Below, piece after piece: positions 8,760-17,583 of a stretch of DNA of 64,000 bases. Numbering within the stretch: position 1 is the stretch's first letter; every line of letters starts with the position of its first letter. Origin of the DNA: Pararhizobium sp. (GTDB lineage Bacteria; Pseudomonadota; Alphaproteobacteria; Rhizobiales; Rhizobiaceae). The DNA lies in assembly GCA_017794825.1 (NCBI GenBank), contig CP051237.1:4172501-4236500 (forward strand), given 5' to 3'. The notes under the pieces are model-generated. The model saw only the letters and a list, made by a program, of their open reading frames with translations. It searched no databases and was not told the origin of the DNA. Both the position numbers and the translations under genes were made by a program.

Positions 8760-10478
8760 TCAAGGAACGATCCTCAGATCGATGAGCGCCTGCGTTCCCC
8801 CGGCGACCGTGCTCAGCGCGCGGTCCAGCGCGGCAGGTAATTCCGCGACGCCGCCCACCGTTTCAGCATGTCCGCCATGGGCGCGGCAGATTGCGGCGTA
8901 GTCCGGGCTCGGCGAAAGATCGGCCAGGAACATCCCGTCGGCGGCTGCTGCGGCGCCCTGCGGGTACATGGCCAGCGTCGAATTGCGGACGGCGCCCCAT
9001 CGGCCGTTATTGAAAATCACGGTCAGCACCGGCAGCTTGTGGGCCGCAGACGCCCAGTGGCAGGCGACCGGATTGTTGAACATGTACGCGCCATCCCCGA
9101 GCATGGCGACGACCGGACCGATCGCGCGGTCGTCCCGGTTCTGCGCCGCCTGAATTCCCAATGCGGCGCCGAAACCGAAGCCGAGCCCGCCCGCCGGCGT
9201 AAAACCGTAGAACTGGCCCGGCCGCTCGAAGCGCGCGAGTTCGGTTTTGAACGAGTACTCGTTGACCACGATCGCATCCTGTGGAAGTCGGTCCGCAAGG
9301 ATCGCGCTCGCCGATTCCGCGGTCAGCCGGTTCATGTCCAGCTTGTCGGGCGACAGTCGCTTCTCGCGTTCCCGGGCGACGAAACGGCGCCGCTTCTCGA
9401 TACGGGTCTGATCATCCGGTCCCGGTTCGCCGAGCGCTTGCGACAAGGCCAGGAGCGCCGCGGCGGGACCGGACGTAATCGATTCCGCGGCCGGAAAGCT
9501 GCGAAGGGGGTAGCGCGAAAACAGCGGATCATGATCGATTTCCCAGAGGACGCCTAGAGGCTTCGGCCGGGTCACCCTCGGTATCCAGGGCACGTCGCAG
9601 GCGATCGAAAGGAGCAGATCGGCCGGCCCCAGCAGCTCCCTCGTGTCGAAGCCGAGAGCCATCGGATGTTCGAAGGGCAGGTTGACCGAGCGTGGATTGA
9701 ACTGCACCACGGGCAGCGCCCAGGCGCGCGCCAGTTCGTCGAGCAGGGCGGCCGCCGCCGGCTCCCGTCCCGCGTTGCTCGTGACGATCACCGGATAGTC
9801 GGCCTTGCGGATCGCATCGGCCAGTCTTGAGATCGCGTTGCTATCGGGAGCGGCCGCGGCGACCCTGCTGCGCGTCCGGTCGGGACGGTCGGGCGCTACG
9901 CGCGCCGCCAGCAATTCGCGCGGCAGGGACAGATAGACCGGGCCCGCCGGCGGCGTCGTTGCAATGTCGAGCGCCCGAATGGCGACATCTTCGACCTGCT
10001 CGGGATGACGCAGTTCGAAGTCCCATTTCACTGCTTCGCGGATCATTCCGCCCTGGTCGAACATTTCCTGCGCCCAGTGAATGAAACGGGTCCGCGTGCC
10101 TTCGGGGCCGTCCTCGGTCAGGGGCGTACGCCCGGCGCTTAAAAGCAGAGGCACGCCGTCGCGAATGGCGTTCAGCGCCCCGCAAACCATGTTCGCCGTG
10201 CCGACGCTGACATGCACCATGGCCGCCTGCGGCCTGTTGCTGCGCAGCGCGTCGCCGTGCGCCATGGCCACGGCCAGGTTCTCGTGCGGCACGGTGAAAG
10301 CTTTAGGGAGCGCAGCGCCGGTCATGGGCGCGCGTTCATAGGCCTCGACAATTGACGGGAAATCGGTCCCGGCGACAGCGTAAAGAGAATCCACGCCGCC
10401 TTTCGACAGCGCCTGCAGGTACGCTTCGGCTGCGAGCATGCCTTGTGTCTCCCGGGTGTTCTCGACTGGTCCGTTCAC
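8760..10478 (-). CDS. Thiamine-diphosphate-dependent enzyme, acetolactate-synthase-like
   Basis: 572 residues, the full three-domain layout of the POX/ALS family. The N-terminal Pyr domain has Glu66 (PHENLA), the central domain has a degenerate nucleotide-binding region, and the C-terminal PP domain has the ThDP motif GDGAYMFNNP (461) through FNN (about 490). The start is GTG at 10478, preceded by AGAGGGG on the minus strand. Such enzymes decarboxylate or carboligate 2-oxo acids. No small regulatory subunit is next to it, so acetolactate synthase for branched amino acids is unlikely; a catabolic 2-oxo acid decarboxylase is as likely. It is divergent from the TAXI gene across an operator-like site. 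Confidence 0.9.
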   Translation of the reverse strand: MNGPVENTRETQGMLAAEAYLQALSKGGVDSLYAVAGTDFPSIVEAYERAPMTGAALPKAFTVPHENLAVAMAHGDALRSNRPQAAMVHVSVGTANMVCGALNAIRDGVPLLLSAGRTPLTEDGPEGTRTRFIHWAQEMFDQGGMIREAVKWDFELRHPEQVEDVAIRALDIATTPPAGPVYLSLPRELLAARVAPDRPDRTRSRVAAAAPDSNAISRLADAIRKADYPVIVTSNAGREPAAAALLDELARAWALPVVQFNPRSVNLPFEHPMALGFDTRELLGPADLLLSIACDVPWIPRVTRPKPLGVLWEIDHDPLFSRYPLRSFPAAESITSGPAAALLALSQALGEPGPDDQTRIEKRRRFVAREREKRLSPDKLDMNRLTAESASAILADRLPQDAIVVNEYSFKTELARFERPGQFYGFTPAGGLGFGFGAALGIQAAQNRDDRAIGPVVAMLGDGAYMFNNPVACHWASAAHKLPVLTVIFNNGRWGAVRNSTLAMYPQGAAAAADGMFLADLSPSPDYAAICRAHGGHAETVGGVAELPAALDRALSTVAGGTQALIDLRIVP

Positions 10479-10617
10479 GCTGCTGGCCCCTCTGGATTTG
10501 TAAGTACATTACGCTCTTCATGGACATCTATTAAAGCCGAAACCGATCGAGCGATAGAGCTGATTGCTTGATAAATGCCAGATACAAGGGGTTGCTTGGG
10601 TTTCAAGGCCTAGGAAA

Positions 10618-10632
10618 ATTTGTCATGACAAA
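10618..10632 (+). promoter_or_regulatory. Operator-like site 1, perfect palindrome
   Basis: TTTGTCATGACAAA (10619-10632) is a perfect 14-base palindrome between the divergent ThDP and TAXI genes, 82 bases upstream of the TAXI start. Five close relatives lie upstream of other catabolic units in this window (18752, 25113, 30441, 37660, 52324). It is probably bound by a GntR-family repressor; which one is inference. Confidence 0.7.
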
Positions 10633-10713
10633 CTTGCCTCATGTGGGTTACTGTTATGGAGTATTTCGCCTTAAGAACGCGTTTCCGATAACCGGAAAGA
10701 GGAAGGAACAACG

Positions 10714-11676
10714 ATGACACACAAAACGATTTTCAGCCGCAAGCTGCTCGGCGCAGCCGTGGCGGCGGCCGTCGCCGCCTTTGCCGCCGCGCCGGTTTCG
10801 GCCCAGACACTGGGACTGGGAACGACAAAGGGCGGCGCGACCGGCCAGATCGGCACTGCGCTTTCTCAGGTGATATCGCTGAACACCGATCTCCAGGTCA
10901 TTCCGCAGGTCAGCGCCAATACATCACAGTACATTCCGCTGCTGGATTCGGGCAAGGTGGAGCTGGCGATCGCCAACTATCCACAAACCTACTACGCCGT
11001 AACGGGAACCGGCATGTCCACCGAACCGGCGAAGAACCTCAAGCTCGTCGTCACCATGATGCCTTTCCATGCAGCCCTGGTCGCTCCGGAATCCAGCGGC
11101 ATCAAGAGCTATGCCGACATCAAGGGCCACAAGGTGCCGCGCTACAAGGAAAACTCTTTGGGTGATTTCGTGGTTCGGGCGGCTCTCGCCTCGGGCGGAC
11201 TGACCTACGACGACGTGGAAAGCGTTCCGATCGCCAATTTCCCGCAGCAGTATGAAGCCTTCAAGGACAAGCGCATCGACGTCTCGATCGCGGCGCTCGG
11301 ATCCCAGGCCACCTTCGACCTCGAGGCCTCGGTGGGCGATATCCAGTTTCTCCCTGTGCCGGAAGAGTCCCTGGCGAAAGTTCAGGAATTTCTGCCCGGC
11401 GCCTATCTTTACGACGTGGAAGCCAATGCGGACCTTCCCGGCCTCGACGAACCGACACGGGTATTCGCCTACGACTATCTGCTGTTCGCCAATGCCGACG
11501 TCGACGACGAAACCATCAAGAAAGTCACCAAGGCGGTCTATGAAGGCGCCGAATATCTGAAGGGCACAGGACCGCTCTGGGCGGGCTTCAACCCGGAAAC
11601 GATCGGCAAGAAGGCCGACATCCCTTACCATCCGGGCGCCATTGCGTTTTTCGAGGAGCAGGGTCTCGAACAGTAG
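10714..11676 (+). CDS. TAXI-family TRAP transporter solute-binding protein
   Basis: 320 residues. An N-terminal Sec signal peptide has a KLLGAAVAAAVAAFAAAP core and cleaves near Ala30 (VSA-QT), giving a periplasmic protein. The mature part starts LGLGTTKGGATGQIG and has SGKVELAIANYPQTYYAV, typical of the TAXI branch of TRAP binding proteins. The ATG follows AGGAAGGAAC. Its membrane partner is encoded convergently at 11732-13675, so the two are not co-transcribed and share the bidirectional terminator between them. Known TAXI cargos include glutamate and dicarboxylate-like acids; the ligand here is unknown. Operator-like site 1 lies upstream. Confidence 0.93.
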   Translation: MTHKTIFSRKLLGAAVAAAVAAFAAAPVSAQTLGLGTTKGGATGQIGTALSQVISLNTDLQVIPQVSANTSQYIPLLDSGKVELAIANYPQTYYAVTGTGMSTEPAKNLKLVVTMMPFHAALVAPESSGIKSYADIKGHKVPRYKENSLGDFVVRAALASGGLTYDDVESVPIANFPQQYEAFKDKRIDVSIAALGSQATFDLEASVGDIQFLPVPEESLAKVQEFLPGAYLYDVEANADLPGLDEPTRVFAYDYLLFANADVDDETIKKVTKAVYEGAEYLKGTGPLWAGFNPETIGKKADIPYHPGAIAFFEEQGLEQ

Positions 11677-11704
11677 CCTGCATCATCGTTCGAACAAACT
11701 GACG

Positions 11705-11733
11705 AAAACCGGGGCTCCAACCCCGGTTTTTTT
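11705..11733. terminator. Bidirectional intrinsic terminator
   Basis: AAAACCGGGG (11705-11714) pairs with CCCCGGTTTT (11721-11730) around a 6-base loop, with T-run on the right and A-run on the left. It terminates the TAXI gene and, on the other strand, the fused TRAP permease, whose stop codon lies in the hairpin tail. Confidence 0.9.
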
Positions 11734-13675
11734 ATGTGTCGGAAGCCGTCGCCAGTTTCTCGTCCCGGCCCGCCTCCGCGGTCGTGCGGGCATGAATGAA
11801 GTAGATGGCGAGGATGGCGACGCCCAGGCCTGAGATGGAGAATTCCAGAAGCGGCGGGCCGATCTGCCGCAACGGCGCGATGATCAGGAGCCCCACGACG
11901 ATCCACAGAACCCGCATGGGCCAACGCAGCGGCGTGATCGCATGGCCGATCATTCCACCGCACACCAGCAGCAGCGCCGCCAGCGAGCTGACGAAGACAT
12001 AAGAGATCTCGTACCAGCGGCCTTCCATCAGCAGGCCCGGCTTGTAGACGAAAAGGAACGGCAGCAGATAGGCGACCCATCCGAAACGCAGCGCCTGCAT
12101 GCCGGTCTGCAATTGCGGGGCGCCGGATATCGACGCCGCAGCGAAAGCGGCGAGCGCGATGGGCGGCGTGATCATCGACAGCATGCCGTAATAGAATACG
12201 AACATGTGGGCGGAGAGCGGTTCGATACCCAGCTGCACCAGCGCGGGCGCAGCCATGGACGCCAGCAGCAGGTACACGCCTGTGGTCGGCAGACCAAGGC
12301 CCAGCACGATGCCGACGAGCCCCGTTATCAGCAGCAGCCCGAACAGGCTTTTGCCGCCGAAGCCGATCAGGAAGAAGGACAGCGAAAATCCCAGACCGGT
12401 CGCCGACAGCAGGCCGATGATCATTCCGGCCGCGGCGCAAATCAGCAGGATATCGCAAATCTGGCCGCCGGTCCTCGTGACGTTGGATGCGATCTCGCCG
12501 GGGCTGAGCTTCGGTTTGCCCTTGCCGGCGAGCCAGAGGCTGCCGGACACGACGACAAGAATGACAATCGACCAGATCGCCGCCACCTCGGCCCGTTTGT
12601 TCCAGGTGAAGATACTTCCGATCAGAACAACAATTGCGATCAAGGGCAGCCAGCCCTTCGCCAGCACCGATCGCATCGATTCCCGCTCCAGCCAGTCGGC
12701 GGATCCGTGCCTGTCGCGGCGCGCGATGAAGTCTATCTGCGCGTAGATGGACATGTAGTAGATGACCGCCGGTATGATGGCGGCGAGAAGGATCGACCGG
12801 TAGGGCATCTGAAGCAATTCGGCCATGAGGAACGCCGCGGCGCCCATGACAGGCGGCGCCAGTTGACCACCGGTAGAAGCAACCGCCTCGATCGCTCCGG
12901 CTTGGGCGGGTTTGAAACCCGATCGCTTCATCATCGGGATGGTCATCACGCCCGTCGACATCACGTTGGAGACCGCGCTTCCGGAAATGGAGCCGAAAAG
13001 CCCCGATGCGACGACCGCGACCTTGGCCGTGTTTCCCGGGCCTCTGCCCGCAACGCGCATGGCCGCCTGGGTGAAGAACTCGCCGCCGCCGATCGCCAGC
13101 AGCAAGCCGCCGAACAGGACGAAGATGACGACGACGAAGGCGGCGATTTGCAACGCCGGTCCCCAGGTTCCCCCGCTGTCGGTGCCGACGAACCGCATCA
13201 CGTCGCCGAATTCCATGCCGCGTCCGCGCAACGGGCCCGGCACGTAGTCGCCGTACAGTGCATAGAGCAGCATCAGCAATGTAATGACGACAAGGGTCCA
13301 GCCCACGACCCTTCTGAGGCCCTCGAGCACGAGAACCGTGACGAGAATGCCGAGAACAAGTCCTTCGGTGGGATACTGATAAACGTCCTCCGTCAGGACG
13401 GGAAAGCGGATGTAGACATATATGCCGAGGCCGATGGAGGCGATCGCCAGAGCACAATCGAGCACGCGCTGCGCCGGGCGTTTTTCTGTGATGTCGCGGG
13501 CGAAGACAACAAACAGCGCGGCTCCGAGCATGAACGCCGCGACTTGTTCGGGATAGACCAAGAACCCCATTCTCTGTGGAACGGAAAGAACCCAGAGGAC
13601 GGCGATGACCGGAACCAGAAAGGAAAAGACGGACACCAGTGCTTCAAAGACGGTTTTGACCGGATTCGCAGCCAT
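11732..13675 (-). CDS. TRAP transporter fused permease (TAXI type)
   Basis: 647 residues of almost continuous hydrophobic segments. The first roughly 200 residues correspond to the small four-helix DctQ-like part; the rest is the large DctM part with GGGEFFTQAAMRVAGRGPG, SGSAVSNVMSTG and LGLGLPTTGVYLLLA. Fused QM permeases go with TAXI binding proteins, matching the gene encoded convergently at 10714. It is an inner-membrane secondary symporter, usually Na+ driven. The start at 13675 is an ATG. A repeat-rich gap (13676-13915) separates it from the Liv operon. Confidence 0.92.
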   Translation of the reverse strand: MAANPVKTVFEALVSVFSFLVPVIAVLWVLSVPQRMGFLVYPEQVAAFMLGAALFVVFARDITEKRPAQRVLDCALAIASIGLGIYVYIRFPVLTEDVYQYPTEGLVLGILVTVLVLEGLRRVVGWTLVVITLLMLLYALYGDYVPGPLRGRGMEFGDVMRFVGTDSGGTWGPALQIAAFVVVIFVLFGGLLLAIGGGEFFTQAAMRVAGRGPGNTAKVAVVASGLFGSISGSAVSNVMSTGVMTIPMMKRSGFKPAQAGAIEAVASTGGQLAPPVMGAAAFLMAELLQMPYRSILLAAIIPAVIYYMSIYAQIDFIARRDRHGSADWLERESMRSVLAKGWLPLIAIVVLIGSIFTWNKRAEVAAIWSIVILVVVSGSLWLAGKGKPKLSPGEIASNVTRTGGQICDILLICAAAGMIIGLLSATGLGFSLSFFLIGFGGKSLFGLLLITGLVGIVLGLGLPTTGVYLLLASMAAPALVQLGIEPLSAHMFVFYYGMLSMITPPIALAAFAAASISGAPQLQTGMQALRFGWVAYLLPFLFVYKPGLLMEGRWYEISYVFVSSLAALLLVCGGMIGHAITPLRWPMRVLWIVVGLLIIAPLRQIGPPLLEFSISGLGVAILAIYFIHARTTAEAGRDEKLATASDT

Positions 13676-13790
13676 GGCGTTTCTCCGCTAAAAGTCGATC
13701 CTGGTGGTCCGATTCCGTCATTTGCATCACGATGCTGCTCGTCCTGCAGCAAATGCCGGAATCTTCAGGACCACCAGCTGGATTATATTT

Positions 13791-13867
13791 CTAGTGGAGC
13801 TTCAAATTTGACATTTGAAAACGCATTCGCTTCTTGCGGGAATCAAATGTCAAATTTGCTCCACTAG
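13791..13867. repeat. Long imperfect inverted repeat
   Basis: Left arm CTAGTGGAGC-TT-CAAATTTGACATTTGA (13791-13818) and right arm TCAAATGTCAAATTTG-CTCCACTAG (13843-13867) are complementary over about 25 bases, interrupted only by a two-base TT bulge. They enclose a 24-base loop. The ends are CTAG. It does not have the T-run of a terminator. It resembles a small palindromic extragenic repeat or MITE-like unit. No second copy is visible in this window. Confidence 0.75.
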
Positions 13868-13876
13868 CATGAAGAA

Positions 13877-13906
13877 AACCGCCCCGTTGCAGGGGCGGTT
13901 CTTTTT
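13877..13906. terminator. Intrinsic terminator of the Liv operon
   Basis: AACCGCCCC (13877-13885) pairs with GGGGCGGTT (13892-13900) around GTTGCA. On the minus strand it lies just downstream of the ABC binding-protein stop at 13916 and is followed by a TTTTC tract (complement of 13873-13878). Confidence 0.85.
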
Positions 13907-13915
13907 CGACTGCCG

Positions 13916-15100
13916 TCAGTCGCAGGTATCGGCGGGCGCCTCGTCGAACTTCGTCCACTCGCCGTCCTTGATCTCGATGACGTAACCGGCGAGTTCCGCG
14001 TCGTTGCCGGCGAAGCAGATGTCGTCGGCGAGGATGCCGCTGAACCGAATGCCCTTCATGCCGTCGACCAGCGCTTCGCGCTCTTCCTGCAGCTTGTCGG
14101 GATCGCCGGTGGTTCCGGCCGCTTCCATGAGCTGCTTGATGAGATAGACCGTGTCATAGGCCTGTGCGTCGGAATGGTGAGCGCCGGCTTTCGGGATTCC
14201 GCGGGCGTTGGCGAGTTCCACGAATTTGTCGTCGAAAGCCTGGCTTTCCGGTGTTCTTCCCTTCCAGAAACCGGCCATCATCAGCGTTCCGTCGCCGGCC
14301 GGACCGAAGAGTTCGACAACATTCGGATCCGAGAAGATCTGTGAACCGATGACCCGGCCCTTATAGTCCTGGCGGTCCAGTTCGGCGATCAGCTTGGAAG
14401 CCGATCCGGGCAGGGCGGCGACCGCGACGATGTCCGGATTGCTCTGCAGGATCTTCGCCACCTGGGCGGAGAGGTCGAAGCTCTTGTACTGAACCGGGAT
14501 CGGATCGCCGTGCTTGATGCCGGCCTGTTCGAGCAGCGCCGGATAGAGCTTGGTGCCGGCGGCGTTGGAGACGACTTCCTCCGAGATGTAGACGATCTCG
14601 GCGGTGTCCATTTTGATGCCGGCCTTCTTCATGGCCGCAAGCAGACGACCGAACTGCTTGAACTCGTCTTCCGACAGACGCCAGCCGTAGCGCTTGCCGT
14701 CGGTCAGGCCCGGCGCCGAAGATGATGTCGGCATCATCAGGACCTTGAGGCGCTCGGCGTCGTTCAAAGCAACCGAGGCTTCACCGGACGAGAATGGTCC
14801 GACGATGGCCAGCACCTTGTCGTCCTGCGCCAGAGAGCGGGCGGCGACTGCAGCCTGCTTCGGGTCGGATCCCGTATCGTAGCGGATCAGTTCGATCTGT
14901 TTGCCGTTGATGCCGCCGGCGGCGTTGATCTCGTCGACGGCGATGTCCACAGCGACGACCGTCGGTTCGGCGGCGCTCTTCAGAACGCCCGCTGTTGCGA
15001 CGATATTGCCGATCTTGATGGTTTCCTGCGCCCATGACGGGCCGGCGCAGAGCGCGATAGCCGCGGCAGCGGCGAGGATGCCTGCAGTTCTCTTTCTCAT
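13916..15100 (-). CDS. Liv-type ABC transporter substrate-binding protein
   Basis: 394 residues from ATG 15100, which is preceded by AAGGAAC; the longer open frame to 15169 would run into livF and is rejected. The signal peptide MRKRTAGILAAAAAIALCAG ends near Ala24 (SWA-QE). The mature part has IKIGNIVATAGVLKSAAEP and an IGPFSSGEA motif typical of LivJ/UrtA-like type I binding proteins. It acts in the periplasm as receptor for the LivHMGF complex encoded directly upstream and is last in the operon. The family binds branched amino acids, amides, urea or aromatic acids; the nearby amidases suggest an amide or aromatic ligand (inference). Confidence 0.93.
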   Translation of the reverse strand: MRKRTAGILAAAAAIALCAGPSWAQETIKIGNIVATAGVLKSAAEPTVVAVDIAVDEINAAGGINGKQIELIRYDTGSDPKQAAVAARSLAQDDKVLAIVGPFSSGEASVALNDAERLKVLMMPTSSSAPGLTDGKRYGWRLSEDEFKQFGRLLAAMKKAGIKMDTAEIVYISEEVVSNAAGTKLYPALLEQAGIKHGDPIPVQYKSFDLSAQVAKILQSNPDIVAVAALPGSASKLIAELDRQDYKGRVIGSQIFSDPNVVELFGPAGDGTLMMAGFWKGRTPESQAFDDKFVELANARGIPKAGAHHSDAQAYDTVYLIKQLMEAAGTTGDPDKLQEEREALVDGMKGIRFSGILADDICFAGNDAELAGYVIEIKDGEWTKFDEAPADTCD

Positions 15101-15125
15101 CTGGAAGTTCCTTTTCTGCGTTGTT

Positions 15126-15869
15126 TTATGGTTGCTCTTCGAGCACACGCGCTGATCCGTCGCCGTCACTGCCTCCCAGATAGGCCTCGGTCAACGCCGT
15201 GTTTGTTGCGAGGGCCTCCGCCCGGTCCTCAAGTACTTTCCTGCCGAGCTCCAGGACATATCCGCGCGATGCGATGTCCAGCGCCATGCTCGTGTTCTGT
15301 TCGACGAGCAGGATGGCGATGCCGTCCTTGTTGAGTTCGTCCAGAAGATTGAACAGCCGATCGACGTAGAGCGGCGACAGGCCGAGAGAGGGCTCGTCAA
15401 GCATGATCAGCCGTGGTCTGCCCACCAGCGCGCGGCCGATGGCGAGCATCTGCTGCTCGCCGCCTGAAAGCGTCTTTGCGCTCATGTGGCGTCTTTCTGC
15501 GAGATTCGGAAACCGGTCGTAGATCTCTGTCAGATCCTTCTCGACGCCGTCGTCACGACGCAGATACGCGCCCATCAGCAGGTTTTCATGAACTGTCATC
15601 GACACGAAGATCTGTCGTCCTTCCGGAACAAGAACCATGCCGGATTTCACTCTTGCCACCGGTGATTTCGTGGTCATGTCCTTGCCGTCGAACACGATAC
15701 GGCCGCCGCTTGTGGCCACCGCGCCCTGCAGGGCCCTTAAAAGCGACGTCTTTCCGGCGCCGTTGGAACCGAGAACGGTGACGACCTCGCCATCGCCAAC
15801 CGTCATGTCGAGCGACTGGACAGCCCGGGTCCTTCCGTAGGTAACGTTGAGGGCTTCGACCTCAAGCAT
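15126..15869 (-). CDS. livF: Liv-type ABC transporter ATP-binding protein LivF
   Basis: 247 residues from ATG 15869, which has GGAGGTG four bases upstream; a TTG at 15887 is less likely. Walker A is GSNGAGKTS (34-42), the signature is LSGGEQQ (about 133), Walker B is LIMLDEPSLGL. The start overlaps the livG stop by 8 bases. It is one of two cytosolic ATPases powering the LivHM channel, and is most like LivF because it is last in the ATPase pair and has the long YDRFPNLAERR segment. Confidence 0.95.
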   Translation of the reverse strand: MLEVEALNVTYGRTRAVQSLDMTVGDGEVVTVLGSNGAGKTSLLRALQGAVATSGGRIVFDGKDMTTKSPVARVKSGMVLVPEGRQIFVSMTVHENLLMGAYLRRDDGVEKDLTEIYDRFPNLAERRHMSAKTLSGGEQQMLAIGRALVGRPRLIMLDEPSLGLSPLYVDRLFNLLDELNKDGIAILLVEQNTSMALDIASRGYVLELGRKVLEDRAEALATNTALTEAYLGGSDGDGSARVLEEQP

Positions 15870-16656
15870 GTTCACCTCCGGCGACAACGTGGTCCTTCAC
15901 GTGACGCGATCCCAGATAGGCTTCGAGCACTTGCGGATCGTCCTGCACATGCCTTGTGGAGCCCTCGTAGATCTTGCTGCCGAAATTGAGCACCACCGCT
16001 TCCTCGCAGAGGCTGCGCACCAGTCCCATATCGTGCTCTACAATCAGAATGGTCGTGCCTGTCTCCGAGATGGTGATCAGAAAATCACGCAGGCTTGCCG
16101 TTTCGGCCGGGTTCAGACCCGCGGCGGGCTCGTCAAGCATCAGTAATTTCGGCTTCGCCGCGAGCGCGCGGACCACCTCGATCTTCTTGCGGATGCCGTA
16201 GGGCAATGTCGCGACGACGTCGCCTGGAAAGGTTCCGAGCCCCATGCGGGCGAGCAGATCCTCTGCCTCCCTGCGGGATCGTGACCGGCCCAGCAGCGGA
16301 AGCGCCATGTCGGCCAGATGCGTTGCGTTCGACTGCTGGCCCAGCATGATGTTCTCGACCACCGACAGGTGCGGCATCAGCCGAATGTTCTGGAAACTTC
16401 TGGCGAGGCCGAGGCCAATCCGCTTGCGCGATGGAACAGCGGTAATATCCGCGCCATCGAAGCTGATGGAGCCGCTGTCAGGCGTATAAACCCCGGAAAT
16501 GAGATTGAAGATCGTTGTCTTTCCGGCTCCGTTCGGTCCGATCAGCGCAATCCTGGAGCCACGCTCGACGTCAAAGCTGACATCGGAGATCACCTGCAAT
16601 CCGCCGAAGCTCTTGCTTACGGCGTTCACGGAAAGCAGGGGAAGCGCCGCGTTCAT
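15862..16656 (-). CDS. livG: Liv-type ABC transporter ATP-binding protein LivG
   Basis: 264 residues. Walker A is GPNGAGKTT (40-48) and Walker B LLMLDEPAAGLN. The ABC signature reads LPYGIRKKIEV, where LivG proteins normally have LSYGxQR, so the Ser and Gln are replaced. Whether this lowers ATPase activity is open, because LivF carries an intact signature. The start overlaps livM by ATGA and is preceded by GGGGAGGTG. It pairs with LivF under the LivHM membrane core. Confidence 0.95.
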   Translation of the reverse strand: MNAALPLLSVNAVSKSFGGLQVISDVSFDVERGSRIALIGPNGAGKTTIFNLISGVYTPDSGSISFDGADITAVPSRKRIGLGLARSFQNIRLMPHLSVVENIMLGQQSNATHLADMALPLLGRSRSRREAEDLLARMGLGTFPGDVVATLPYGIRKKIEVVRALAAKPKLLMLDEPAAGLNPAETASLRDFLITISETGTTILIVEHDMGLVRSLCEEAVVLNFGSKIYEGSTRHVQDDPQVLEAYLGSRHVKDHVVAGGEHA

Positions 16657-17582
16657 TCGAGCACCTCCCCGCCAGCGGCGCGCGCGCCCGGTTTGCGCAG
16701 CCGCAGATGTGCGAGCATCGGTCTGGTGATGAGGCCTTCAGGGCGAAACACCATCATCAGAACCGTCAGGACGCCCAGGATGACGAAGCGCCAGGATTCG
16801 TCAGGCGGGGCGACATTTTCTGCATCGCCGAACAGGCTGACGAGGAAGGTCTTTGTGGACGGCAGCAGGTCCCGCAACGCTTCGGGAAGCAGCGTGAAGA
16901 AGGTGGCGCCGGCGAGCGGGCCCCAGGCGGTCTGGGTGCCGCCGAGCAGCACGTAAAGCAGCACGTAGATCGAGAGAATGGCGTTGAAGCCCTGGACTTC
17001 CACGAAAGTGAACGTATGCGCGTAGAGGCCGCCGGAAAGACCTGCCAGAGCCGCGCCCATCGAAAAGGCGATCACCTTCACCTTGCGCACCGGGACCCCC
17101 ATCAGATCGGAGACTTCCTCATCGTCGTGGATCGCGCGCATATTCAGGCCGAAGCGGGTCGACATGATGTAGAACACGAGCAGAGTAACGAACGCGGCGA
17201 TAATCACCGGTACGTACCATTCGACATATCCGGGAACGGATATGCCCATCGCGCCCCCGAAGGTTTCGGAATTCAGCAGCGCTCCGGCGATGACCTCGGC
17301 AAATGCGAACGTCGCCAGGACGAGATAGACGCCCCGCGTCCTCAGGATCGGCAACGCGATGGCGAAACCGAATACGCCGGAGAGCAGAAGTCCGGTCAGC
17401 AACGTCAGAAAGACGGGAAAACCGTAAGTCGCGGACAGATAGGCGGCGGCATAGGCGCCAACGGCCTGGAAACCCGCGCCGCCGAGATTGAGCTGACCGG
17501 TGGCGACAGACAGATATATGCCGTAGGCGAAGATGATGTTTATGGCGAGAATCGCCAGGATTCCCGACATGTAGCCGCTCAT
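16653..17582 (-). CDS. livM: Liv-type ABC transporter permease LivM
   Basis: 309 residues, about eight to ten hydrophobic helices. GQLNLGGAGFQAVGAYAAAY near the N terminus, LRTRGVYLVLATFAF, and the EAA-like DDEEVSDLMGVPVRKVKV loop are diagnostic of the LivM branch. It starts one base after the livH stop, with AAGGGGAAAC upstream. It forms the inner-membrane channel with LivH. Order in transcription is livH, livM, livG, livF, binding protein. Confidence 0.95.
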   Translation of the reverse strand: MSGYMSGILAILAINIIFAYGIYLSVATGQLNLGGAGFQAVGAYAAAYLSATYGFPVFLTLLTGLLLSGVFGFAIALPILRTRGVYLVLATFAFAEVIAGALLNSETFGGAMGISVPGYVEWYVPVIIAAFVTLLVFYIMSTRFGLNMRAIHDDEEVSDLMGVPVRKVKVIAFSMGAALAGLSGGLYAHTFTFVEVQGFNAILSIYVLLYVLLGGTQTAWGPLAGATFFTLLPEALRDLLPSTKTFLVSLFGDAENVAPPDESWRFVILGVLTVLMMVFRPEGLITRPMLAHLRLRKPGARAAGGEVLE

Positions 17583-17583
17583 G

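Noticed and set aside
11625..13457. 610-codon minus-strand frame overlapping the TRAP permease
   Set aside because: Same-strand different-frame shadow, Arg/Gly-rich, while the permease frame has clear helices.
11942..13867. 641-codon plus-strand frame opposite the TRAP permease
   Set aside because: Gln/Asp/Arg-rich shadow typical of the strand opposite a hydrophobic protein.
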